A stretch of 64,000 bases of DNA, taken from assembly GCA_044235645.1 (NCBI GenBank), contig JBIIHQ010000007.1:1-64000 (forward strand), written 5' to 3'. Origin of the DNA: OMIW01 sp044235645. Lineage in GTDB: Bacteria; Bdellovibrionota_C; UBA2361; OMIW01. Position numbers and translations under genes: made by a program. A model generated the notes under the pieces. That model made no database searches. It was not told the DNA's origin and was given only the letters and a program-made list of their open reading frames with translations. The stretch's first letter is position 1. Each line of letters opens with the position of its first letter. Positions 36,956-45,014 of the stretch are shown piece by piece.

Positions 36956-38920
36956 ATGTCCTCCACCATCACCTCGCTCGGCGGATATATTCACGAATAT
37001 CAGAAGAGCATCCTTAACCCAGCTCAGTTCTGGGAGCAGATTGCGGAGGAGTTTTTTTGGCGAAAACGGTGGGATGTGGTGCTCTCCCACGATTTTTCTG
37101 AGCCGCGAGTTGAGTGGTTTGGCGGGGGAAAGCTCAATATTGTCGAGAATTGTCTCGATCGGCATCTCTTCACCCGAGGAGATCAGCCAGCGATTATCTT
37201 TGAACCGAACAACGGCACCGGTGCCGCTCCGGAGCCGTCCCGCACACTCACCTATCGACAGCTCCACACCGAAGTTTGCCGTGCCGCGCAGGCGCTCGCG
37301 CGGCTCGGGGTGCGGCACGGAGATCGGGTCGCTATTTACCTTCCACTGATACCAGAGGCGATCATCGCGATGCTCGCGTGCGCACGGCTTGGGGCGGTCC
37401 ACTCGGTCGTCTTCGGTGGTTTTTCTCCCCAAGCGCTTCGGGAGCGAACCAACGACTGCGGCGCACGGGTGCTGATTACGGCCGATGGCGCGTATCGGGG
37501 CGAAAAGGAGGTGGCGCTCAAAGCGGCAGCAGATGAGGCGCTGCTGGGCTGTCCTGAGGTCACCGATGTGTTGGTCGTCAGGCGCACGGGAGCTACAGTT
37601 TCGATGATGAAGGGCGAACGGGGACAGCGCCGTGATCACTGGTGGCACGAAGCGCTGGCCTCGTCGGAACCGACCCACGAGGCGGTGGCGACCGATGCCG
37701 AGGACATGCTCTTCGTATTGTACACCTCCGGTTCGACCGGAAAGCCCAAGGGGGTAGTTCACACCGTCGGCGGCTACATGGTGTACACAGCGTACACATT
37801 CCAGAATGTGTTTCAGTGCCGCAGCGGACACGGGTCAGGCGGTTCAGGCGAGCGGGATATCTTCTGGTGTACCGCTGACGTTGGATGGATAACGGGGCAC
37901 TCATACGTGACGTACGGCCCCCTCCTTGCGGGGAGCACCATCCTTATCTACGAGGGTATCCCCACCTACCCACATCCCGGTCGCTACTGGGAGATTATCG
38001 ACAAGCACCACGTTACTCACTTCTACACTGCTCCAACCGCGATACGGGCTCTCCAAGCGCTCGGCAACGATCACATCGAGCCGTATCACCTCTCCTCGCT
38101 CCGGGTGTTAGGCTCGGTCGGCGAACCGCTCAACGAGGATGCATGGCATTGGTATCACCATCATATCGGCAAGGAGCGATGTCCTGTCGTTGACACCTGG
38201 TGGCAAACTGAAACGGGGGGAATCATGATCGCCCCGCTCGCGGGAATAACCCCGACAAAACCGGCACACGTGACCCTGCCCCTTCCCGGTGTTCAGCCCG
38301 TCATCGTCGACACGACTGGCAAGGAGCTTACCGGCAATAGTGTTGAGGGAAACCTCTGCATCAGATTTCCGTGGCCCGGCATGTTGCGGACGACCTTCGG
38401 AGATCATGAACGGTGTCGTCAGAGCTATTTTTCCCAGTATCCGGGGCTCTACTTCACGGGTGACGGCGCGAAGAGGGATGAGAACGGCTACATAAGAATC
38501 TTGGGTCGGGTTGATGATGTCATTAATGTATCAGGACATCGACTCGGCACCGCCGAGATCGAAAACGCGATAAATGAGCACCCCAAAGTCCTTGAATCAG
38601 CGGTGGTGGGATACCCCCATCCGATAAAGGGAGAGGGGATCTACGCCTACGCGATCGTCGACCTCACCGACCGGTCCGCCGATAATCTCGCGCGCGAGAT
38701 CAAGGAAACCGTCGCGCGGATTATTGGACCAATCGCACGCCCTGAGGTGGTGATTCTTGTTCCGGGACTTCCAAAAACTCGTTCGGGCAAGATCATGCGA
38801 CGCATACTTCGCTCCCTGGCAGCGGGTGACACCTCACATTTTGGCGATACCTCGACCCTCATCAATCCCGAGATTGTCGAGCAGATCGTCGCGGCGGTAG
38901 GGGCGATGAGACAGCCGTAA
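36956..38920 (+). CDS. acs: Acetyl-CoA synthetase (acetate-CoA ligase)
   Basis: A 654-aa AMP-forming ligase that activates acetate to acetyl-CoA. The ATG at 36956 follows AAGGAG by 7 bases. Motifs: VEWFGGGKLNIVENCLDRHL, the P-loop LYTSGSTGKPKG, WCTADVGWITGHSY, WWQTETGG, TGDGAKRDENGYIRILGRVDD, and the catalytic Lys region PKTRSGKIMRR near the C-terminus. In ACS proteins that Lys is the target of acetylation by Pat-type enzymes, although no such regulator is seen here. Length is typical. Substrate could include propionate, but the motifs fit acetate best. Confidence 0.95.
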   Translation: MSSTITSLGGYIHEYQKSILNPAQFWEQIAEEFFWRKRWDVVLSHDFSEPRVEWFGGGKLNIVENCLDRHLFTRGDQPAIIFEPNNGTGAAPEPSRTLTYRQLHTEVCRAAQALARLGVRHGDRVAIYLPLIPEAIIAMLACARLGAVHSVVFGGFSPQALRERTNDCGARVLITADGAYRGEKEVALKAAADEALLGCPEVTDVLVVRRTGATVSMMKGERGQRRDHWWHEALASSEPTHEAVATDAEDMLFVLYTSGSTGKPKGVVHTVGGYMVYTAYTFQNVFQCRSGHGSGGSGERDIFWCTADVGWITGHSYVTYGPLLAGSTILIYEGIPTYPHPGRYWEIIDKHHVTHFYTAPTAIRALQALGNDHIEPYHLSSLRVLGSVGEPLNEDAWHWYHHHIGKERCPVVDTWWQTETGGIMIAPLAGITPTKPAHVTLPLPGVQPVIVDTTGKELTGNSVEGNLCIRFPWPGMLRTTFGDHERCRQSYFSQYPGLYFTGDGAKRDENGYIRILGRVDDVINVSGHRLGTAEIENAINEHPKVLESAVVGYPHPIKGEGIYAYAIVDLTDRSADNLAREIKETVARIIGPIARPEVVILVPGLPKTRSGKIMRRILRSLAAGDTSHFGDTSTLINPEIVEQIVAAVGAMRQP

Positions 38921-39204
38921 AAAGATATCACAGAGGACTTGCCAGCAGTCGTTCAATCGTTTGTGATAGAGGCCTCTGAGTGATGGCACGCGAGAAGGGA
39001 ACGCCTAGGTGCGGTACCTGCCTCGCGGTGGTCGAAACCGTGAGAGGGCGCGCGCCGTTGAATGCCTCCTCACAACTAAAAACTATTCCGAGAAAAAACT
39101 CCCCGTCAGTCTCTGCTATTGGTAATTCTCAGCCCTCTACCTTCATGTACCGTAATCCCATGCACCGAATCCACCCTCGTTTCCCCATCTGGCAACCTTA
39201 CAAA

Positions 39205-40371
39205 ATGTCAACTCGAATCTCTCAACAAGGGGCAGGTACGCTCGGTTTTCTCGTAGCGCTCGCGGCGGTGGCTGCCGTCGGGACCTTTTTGATGTTTATC
39301 TTCGGCGTCGTCGTTCCACCCGGGATGATCGGCGTTCGCCAGATATACTTCGATACGGTCATAGGACCCAAGCAGGGATTTTCTGATCATGCCCTCGAGC
39401 CGGGGTACCATGGCAACATTCCGTTCCTCGGCACAATTCATCTTCTTCCAAGCACGTGGCTCCCGATACACTTCAACGCGGCTCGCTCGGAACAGCCTGG
39501 GACGCTCGTGCTTCCTCCACTGACAGTGAAATCGAGTGATGGGGTAACGGTGAACCTGGATCTCACCGTGATGATCCGGCTCCGCACCGCACCTGACGAA
39601 AGTGGTCGGGGTGGCCCTCGAAGCCTCCTCGTCAATGTCGGAGCATCACCTGAAAGCTGGGTGCCGATGGTTCGGACAACGACAACCAAACACCTCGTTG
39701 AGGCGCTCAAGGATCTCACAGCTGAAGAGTTTTACGACTACCAAAAACGAACAAAACGCGAGGAGCAAGGGGCCACCGCGTTGCGGAGCGCTCTGGCTCC
39801 GGTTGGGCTTGAGGTGGGCAGCGTCCTGCTCCGTCGGTTTGTGTACGAAAACCCCCAGATCGAGGAGGCAATCTTTCAGAAAAATCTCCAACAGGTCGAG
39901 CACGTCCTTGGCATTATGCGGCGGCGTCTGGCTGAAGAAGAAACTGTCACCGCAAAAAGGATTGCGGATATCGACCGCGAGATATCGGTTGTGACGAAGA
40001 ATGCGCAGGTGCGCGCTGATGCCATTCGCGAGCAGGCACAGGCGACGTTGATGAAGGCTCGGGTTGAGGGTGATGCGATGGTCACCCAGGCGCGCGCCAA
40101 TATCGATCGACAACGAGCGGATCTTCTCGCGACAACCGAAGGAGCTGATATCTACGTTGCACGGCAGCTTACCCCGCTCCTCCGCTCGCTCAAGGGGGGA
40201 GTCATCAGTGACCTGAATCCATACGATCTATCCGGATGGGTTGAGGGGCTCATGCCACCGAAGGAAGGGGCGGGAGTCGGTACGGTCAATAGTCTCCGTC
40301 GCTCGGTGGTCCGCGAACCACGGCGCGACGCTGTCCCCGCCTCAACGAACGTCCCGGCCCCTCAGCCGTAA
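39205..40371 (+). CDS. SPFH/band 7 domain membrane protein
   Basis: A 388-aa prohibitin-like protein. One membrane segment (about 12-37), an SPFH domain (about 40-230) with VVVPPGMIGVRQ, LTVKSSDGVTVNLDLTVMIRL and LRRFVYENPQIEEAI, then a long Ala/Arg/Glu coiled-coil (about 230-310) and a Pro-rich tail. Such proteins form ring-shaped membrane scaffolds that organise proteases or lipid domains. The ATG at 39205 is chosen by the hydrophobic segment; open codons upstream to 38980 are poor. A second SPFH protein follows 91 bases later, suggesting a paired system. Confidence 0.75.
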   Translation: MSTRISQQGAGTLGFLVALAAVAAVGTFLMFIFGVVVPPGMIGVRQIYFDTVIGPKQGFSDHALEPGYHGNIPFLGTIHLLPSTWLPIHFNAARSEQPGTLVLPPLTVKSSDGVTVNLDLTVMIRLRTAPDESGRGGPRSLLVNVGASPESWVPMVRTTTTKHLVEALKDLTAEEFYDYQKRTKREEQGATALRSALAPVGLEVGSVLLRRFVYENPQIEEAIFQKNLQQVEHVLGIMRRRLAEEETVTAKRIADIDREISVVTKNAQVRADAIREQAQATLMKARVEGDAMVTQARANIDRQRADLLATTEGADIYVARQLTPLLRSLKGGVISDLNPYDLSGWVEGLMPPKEGAGVGTVNSLRRSVVREPRRDAVPASTNVPAPQP

Positions 40372-40462
40372 TTAATAATTGTTTTTCTGGCGTGTCGCAC
40401 AGGTGCGGTAACAGATCATCAATTGCACCATCCCAACCAATGCATTCAAGAGAGCCTTCACA

Positions 40463-41881
40463 ATGACCTCACCCTTCTTCCCCCGCCCCCGACGCCCGAT
40501 GCAACCCCTGCTCCGAACAATGGCCCTTGGGTCGGTTCTGTGTATCGTGGCGGGGTGTGAAACAATCGGACTCGAAAGCGATCTCGTCCCCTCGATCGGG
40601 TTTCAGCAGGTGCAGGGAACCGAAGTCGCGCTCAAATTCCGGAAAATTCCCCGCCTGATTGGTGGAGGGATTGGTAGTGAGGTGATCTCACCGGGGGGAA
40701 AAGTGCTCGTGTGGCCGTGGGAGGAGCTTATTCGGCTCACAAATACCCAGCGAACTGAATCATGGGGTACCGGCGAGGGTGCCCACCGCCCCCTGGCTGC
40801 TCGGTCGAGTGATGGCAACGAAGTCGCGTTTGATGTGACGGTTATCTACCAAATTTCCCGCGACCCCGCCGAGCTGCGCGATCTCGTCACCTCGGTGGCC
40901 CATACCGATGAGCAGATCCGCGAACTCGTTGTTTCGCAGGTCCGCGCTCTGGTGCGCCAATTCGCAAACCGATTAGCGACCCGAAAATTTGTCTCATCAG
41001 ACCTCTCTTCTGAGCTGCGGCGGGTTGAAAAAGAGGTGCCCACTCCGGGTAATCTACCAAGGAACCCGGCCACCGATGAAGCGGGCACCTTCGATTCAGT
41101 GAAACGAGAACTCGAGGTGACCCTTGAGCAGGCACTCCGTGGGTATCGGCTCGAACTCATTCAGCTCTCAGTTGCCAATCCCCGATTCGTTCGATATCGG
41201 GAGGGGGATGAAGGTGCGGGAGAACAGGTCGATGACACCTACCAGACGATGCTCGTCAACGTGCAACGGGAACAACAAGCGATCAAGCGGGAGAGTGAAT
41301 CACGCAAGACACAGGAGGAGCGTAAATACGGGGAAAAGGAGATTGCGCTTAAAGAGGCGAGTAAAGTGATCTCCGCCGCCGAAGCAGAGGGAGAACGAAT
41401 CGGCGAGGAGGCCCGCTTCATGCTCGAGACAAAACAGATAGAAAAAGAAGCTATCACAAAGTCGGGAAGCGATATGCTCGCGAGTATGCGGGCCCAGATC
41501 GAGGCAGTCGCTGGAAAGGGAGGAGACGCTCTTTTAAGACTCGATATTGCGAGAGAACTCACTGCGGGCAACGCGTCCTTTATCGTGCTGAACACAGACA
41601 CCGGAAGCGCAACAGGCGGTTCTCCCGGTAGTGTTGATGTCCGAAAAACCGATACTAATCGATTAATTCAGCAGCTTGGGTTGATCGAGGCGATGCGAGC
41701 TGAAAAACGGACTGGAATTTCAGGAAAGAACGATGCGGAAAGGGGTGCTCAGGACGAGATCAAAGGTGCCGATGCTCTCGTAACGAGTGATGTGACGCCC
41801 AGCCCAGGGACGGCTCTCAGGGCGGTTCCCTTCGCGCGAACGGGAGACGAAAAGGTAAAGCCGAGCGGTCGCAGGGGATAA
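40463..41881 (+). CDS. SPFH domain protein with lipoprotein signal
   Basis: A 472-aa protein. The N-terminus has a basic run, a hydrophobic core and a lipobox-like CIVAGC with Cys at residue 32, so a lipid anchor is expected. The SPFH region (about 45-260) has GGKVLVWPWEELIRL, SSDGNEVAFDVTVIYQI and VRALVRQFA, followed by a Lys/Glu/Arg coiled coil (about 270-355) and an unstructured tail. SPFH proteins are usually anchored by a membrane helix; a lipid-anchored one outside the inner membrane is unusual. It is 91 bases after the first SPFH gene and is likely cotranscribed. Confidence 0.75.
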   Translation: MTSPFFPRPRRPMQPLLRTMALGSVLCIVAGCETIGLESDLVPSIGFQQVQGTEVALKFRKIPRLIGGGIGSEVISPGGKVLVWPWEELIRLTNTQRTESWGTGEGAHRPLAARSSDGNEVAFDVTVIYQISRDPAELRDLVTSVAHTDEQIRELVVSQVRALVRQFANRLATRKFVSSDLSSELRRVEKEVPTPGNLPRNPATDEAGTFDSVKRELEVTLEQALRGYRLELIQLSVANPRFVRYREGDEGAGEQVDDTYQTMLVNVQREQQAIKRESESRKTQEERKYGEKEIALKEASKVISAAEAEGERIGEEARFMLETKQIEKEAITKSGSDMLASMRAQIEAVAGKGGDALLRLDIARELTAGNASFIVLNTDTGSATGGSPGSVDVRKTDTNRLIQQLGLIEAMRAEKRTGISGKNDAERGAQDEIKGADALVTSDVTPSPGTALRAVPFARTGDEKVKPSGRRG

Positions 41882-42412
41882 CCGGGCTGATGCCGGGGGG
41901 TGGCGACTCACAATTAATTGGAATCCTCGATTTATCCCCCCCCTTCTCCACCAACACCTTGCCCTTAATCCGATCAAACAAAATTATCCTCTTCCTTTGC
42001 CTGACAGCTCATTACGAGCCATCGGGCAGGAGTATCCGAATCATTCAGTACCCGACCTCAGATTGCTGAGTCCATCGAACTCATCTTTGATCACAGTCAA
42101 TCAGCTCTTAGAGGATCCGACAATATTTTAGTGAGTGACCATACCCTTTGAACCGACGCCCGTAAAAGTAAATTTTGGAGCCCCCTTCGCAGAGAGGCTC
42201 GCCACCACCGACAGCGCCGTTATGCCATCATTCGGTATCGCCGAGGACTCCGAGAGCACCGACGCCGCCGACCACTTACCGTCGGCTCAAAGCCGGAGGA
42301 ATGTTGCGATCAAAGACACCCCTGTTAGTGGTGAGAGATGCGACTGCGGTGAGCGAGCCTTTGCTGGCCCCTAACACTTCATGCGATTCACGCTCGCACT
42401 TCCCTACGGGCT

Positions 42413-42458
42413 AGAAAAAGAAACGGCGCCTTTGCAGAAAATTCCTGCGTCGGCGCCG
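42413..42458 (-). terminator. Rho-independent terminator
   Basis: CGGCGCC (42424-42430) pairs with GGCGCCG (42452-42458), with an inner GCAG/CTGC pair. On the minus strand the stem is followed by TTTCTTTTTC. It ends a transcript coming from the right, where the 74-aa peptide frame lies. Confidence 0.8.
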
Positions 42459-42563
42459 ATGAAAACCAAATCGTCGCCGAAAACCAACTCAGCAAAGGAG
42501 CACACCCCACCTCGCAGATTTTGAGTGATACCTCGAGAACAACTCTGATGGGGGCATCGGAAC

Positions 42564-42636
42564 TACGCTCCTCTCAATGATGCGAGCGTAGCTGGCAGCC
42601 TCGTGGCTGCTGGTAACATGCCCTCGCCTGCGGCGA
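42564..42636. other. Three consecutive small stem-loops
   Basis: Perfect stems: TACGCTC/GAGCGTA (42564-42570, 42584-42590), GCAGCC/GGCTGC with a TCGT loop (42595-42600, 42605-42610), and TCGCC/GGCGA (42624-42628, 42632-42636). They overlap the 3' end of the peptide frame and lie upstream of the terminator in the minus-strand transcript, so they could be a structured 3' UTR or a small RNA. Confidence 0.35.
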
Positions 42637-42798
42637 AAGATTCTCAACCGAGGAGTGACCGGGGCCTAATGGAACTTGCCGCCTGCTATCATCGAAGACG
42701 ACGGCAGGGATGGCGAGCGCCACTACGAGTGCGGCAACGACCAACGGTTCCCGAGGAGAGGCCGAGGCTGAGGTAATCGTGACACGCTGACGATACAT
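42574..42798 (-). CDS. Small putative exported peptide, 74 aa
   Basis: An ATG at 42798 opens a frame with an N-terminal Ser/Thr/Arg region and then a hydrophobic core (LVVAALVVALAIPAVVF), which may be a signal peptide or anchor. The rest is short, with two Cys. No ribosome site is clear. Support comes mainly from the intrinsic terminator about 115 bases past its stop and from similar small frames nearby. Confidence 0.35.
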   Translation of the reverse strand: MYRQRVTITSASASPREPLVVAALVVALAIPAVVFDDSRRQVPLGPGHSSVENLSPQARACYQQPRGCQLRSHH

Positions 42799-43285
42799 AC
42801 GGCGAAAAACCAAAGCGCTGAATGATAAATTATCATCTCAGGCAAATCTACCGTGGCCTCAAAAATTACTCGTCCCGCCTCTCAGCAGAGATGAGAAGCG
42901 ACCGATTTCGTCCATGCTCCGAAATGAAAGCGAGGGATTTCTGTCATGGGACGCACACTCATTTAGATCATTCGTGAAAATACGCATGAGAGGGAGCTGT
43001 TTTAAATGGGCGCGACCGTCGTCACCAGGGGATAGAAGATCGCGATTGCCTTAGCGGTGGGCCTTTAACTCCCGACAAGGGGCGGCCCCGAGTGCGCAGG
43101 ACGAATCTCCCTGGAGACCATACCGTCGGGACAACAGAGCATTGGATGAATTGTTCGCCTCTTTACCGGAACAGTAAGGAATTGAACCGGACCAACCAGC
43201 CCAATGAAGCTATCTCTTTGACTAGTGGGTGATGAAGGGCGTCTGAAAGGAGGTCCAACCCCCAATGGACGACCGAAGCTCATAC

Positions 43286-43330
43286 AAAAAAAACAGGCGC
43301 CTCGGATGATATTTCATCTGAGGCGCCTGT
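43286..43330 (-). terminator. Strong rho-independent terminator
   Basis: ACAGGCGCCTC (43293-43303) pairs with GAGGCGCCTGT (43320-43330), and GATGA/TCATC pairs inside. On the minus strand the stem is followed by a run of eight T (43293-43286). It lies about 70 bases beyond the stop of the 86-aa exported peptide frame. Confidence 0.92.
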
Positions 43331-43400
43331 ATGAGCAGATCTCCCGGAGGTCCACGAGGGTCCAAAGAGCACCGGAACCTTGAGGGAACCCCAATGAGGT

Positions 43401-43661
43401 CTAGCCCTCCGACTTCGGGGGGCAAGAACGCACCCTCGAGGCAGAGCACCGCTGCTTCGTATCGAAAACGCTCAGACTCACTGGCTGAGTACATCCAACC
43501 CCTTTCGCAACCGAACCCCCTCCGCGGAGGTTGGTACGGATACAGGCGGCCGGAGCGAGAGTCGGACCGGGTTCGGTGGCCGGCAGACGCTCTCCCCGAC
43601 CCTGTGCGAGGGCAGGAGTGACGGAAGCCAGGCTGAGGGCAATCAGAAGGAGATAACGCAT
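43401..43661 (-). CDS. Small secreted Cys-containing peptide, 86 aa
   Basis: The N-terminus MRYLLLIALSLASVTPALAQ is a clear signal peptide with an ALAQ cleavage site at residue 20. The mature peptide is about 67 residues, basic, Gly/Ser-rich, with four Cys. The strong terminator at 43286-43330 follows in the right orientation, which supports a real transcript. No family is recognised. It may be a secreted effector, a bacteriocin-like peptide or an envelope protein; none of these can be chosen from sequence. Confidence 0.6.
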   Translation of the reverse strand: MRYLLLIALSLASVTPALAQGRGERLPATEPGPTLAPAACIRTNLRGGGSVAKGVGCTQPVSLSVFDTKQRCSASRVRSCPPKSEG

Positions 43662-44263
43662 TTCATTAAACCTAACACTCCCACATATTAGAACACCTCC
43701 TCACACTAAGCAAGTTTTATCTCGTCCAATCAACAAAATTTCCCGATCCCCTGCTACCTTCGAAGGTCGAATAACTCGCCCTTGCTCTGTGAGCGAAGAG
43801 GGCTTCACTCCTGTGTTTTTTTGATGAGGATTCACAATCGCAAGAAGGGCGAGCCGACGGCCCCCCGAACCGCAACCCCGATGGCTGCCTCCGCAGAAGA
43901 TGCGAGGAGATACCTCGACAACGAACGAGTCGGCTCTCAATGCGCTCGATATCTGGGGGTTGTAGGTGAAAGCACTCAGACAATTCTGCGTCGGGCTTAC
44001 CTTTTCGATTCTTTATTAGAACGGTCTCTCTTCGGATGAGACGCCTAGACATTACGAGGGAACGGCAGTTCCGCGGTCCTCTCGACGCGTCGACATTGAG
44101 AATCAAAATCAGAACAACCCCTAAAAAAACATCCGCAAAAACGTCCGAAAAAAAAAGGGCACCGTACAAACGGAGCCCCTTGTGCAATCAAACCTCTTGT
44201 CTTCCCACCTACGCAGCTTCGAGAAGCCACACAAATCTCGAAGATCAAGAGAGCCTGCGGAAA

Positions 44264-44479
44264 TCACTGCGGGCTCACAGTCCTGCAATTGACCCCCCTG
44301 TGCTCACAATCCACCGAGTAGGGTACTCGGCCATTCGAGTAACCCCCCGCCCGCGAAACGATCACGGGTGAGGTCGAGGGACGCCTCGCTCCGGGATTGT
44401 TTCCTGGACCCCCTGCCATTGCAGGAGAAGTGGTGAAGAGCCCAAGGGCAAAGGCCAGTGCGATGCTGATGCAGTTCAC
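44264..44479 (-). CDS. Small putative secreted peptide, 71 aa
   Basis: A GTG at 44479 opens a frame whose first 23 residues (ISIALAFALGLFTTSPAMAG) look like a signal peptide with AMA cleavage. The mature part is about 48 residues, Gly/Pro/Arg-rich, with two Cys near the end. An imperfect hairpin (44251-44276) overlaps the stop codon. No ribosome site is clear. It resembles the neighbouring exported peptide in size and layout but not in detailed sequence. Confidence 0.45.
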   Translation of the reverse strand: MNCISIALAFALGLFTTSPAMAGGPGNNPGARRPSTSPVIVSRAGGYSNGRVPYSVDCEHRGVNCRTVSPQ

Positions 44480-45014
44480 GTTGGAATGTCAGAAGACCCC
44501 TCATCATAGAACGCCGTACCACTTGAAGTCAAGATTTCTGACGAAAAAAGTGCCCTCACCCGTTTTTCTGCCGAGAAGCCTTCTCGCCGAAACCGTCGCC
44601 GGAGGGTTCGCCTCAGTGTGGAGGAGAAGCCCCCTCAGAGGAATCAGTGCGCAAAAAGGGGGGATCGGGACGGTTCATGACGAACCGAAGCGCAGGGTGC
44701 CAGGCGGGGATTTTTCTTGGTTGAGGCTATATCGCTGATCTGCAGCGGCTTTTACCCGGCGGCAACGCGAGGGCGGTTCGAACTCTTTCGATATTCTTTT
44801 TTTTGGCTGTAAATTCGGCTCAGCAAAACAGCCATGCAGCTGCTGGCACCTTGGACCTCCGACCCGACCCGAGCCCCCCTACCGCCTCCTCTCAGGAGCA
44901 GGATTCATACGCCGTATTCACATAGCCCAAATATCATTTGACGGAGGGGGGGGTGAAGGCTTACCCTCTTCTTATGAGTATTCGACACCCCCCGCCCCCC
45001 TCCGAAGGGGCGCC

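Larger units (their letters stand above)
41882..45014. other. Gene-poor 3.1-kb region with small ORFs and terminators
   Basis: This stretch contains no long conserved gene. The supportable content is on the minus strand: three short frames with signal-like N-termini (42574-42798, 43401-43661, 44264-44479), two clear intrinsic terminators (42413-42458, 43286-43330), three consecutive small stem-loops (42564-42636), and AT-rich spacers including a short palindrome ATGATAAATTATCAT at about 42822-42836. A minus-strand frame at 43717-44187 has a hydrophobic start but unnatural composition and is not called. Other frames look like chance. Confidence 0.6.

Noticed and set aside
42135..42414. Two overlapping plus-strand frames of about 79 codons
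   Set aside because: Both have random-looking composition and no ribosome site; the terminator nearby faces the other strand.
43717..44187. Minus-strand frame of 156 codons with a hydrophobic start
   Set aside because: Composition after residue 35 is unnatural (Arg/Ser/Cys-rich) and no ribosome site or terminator supports it.
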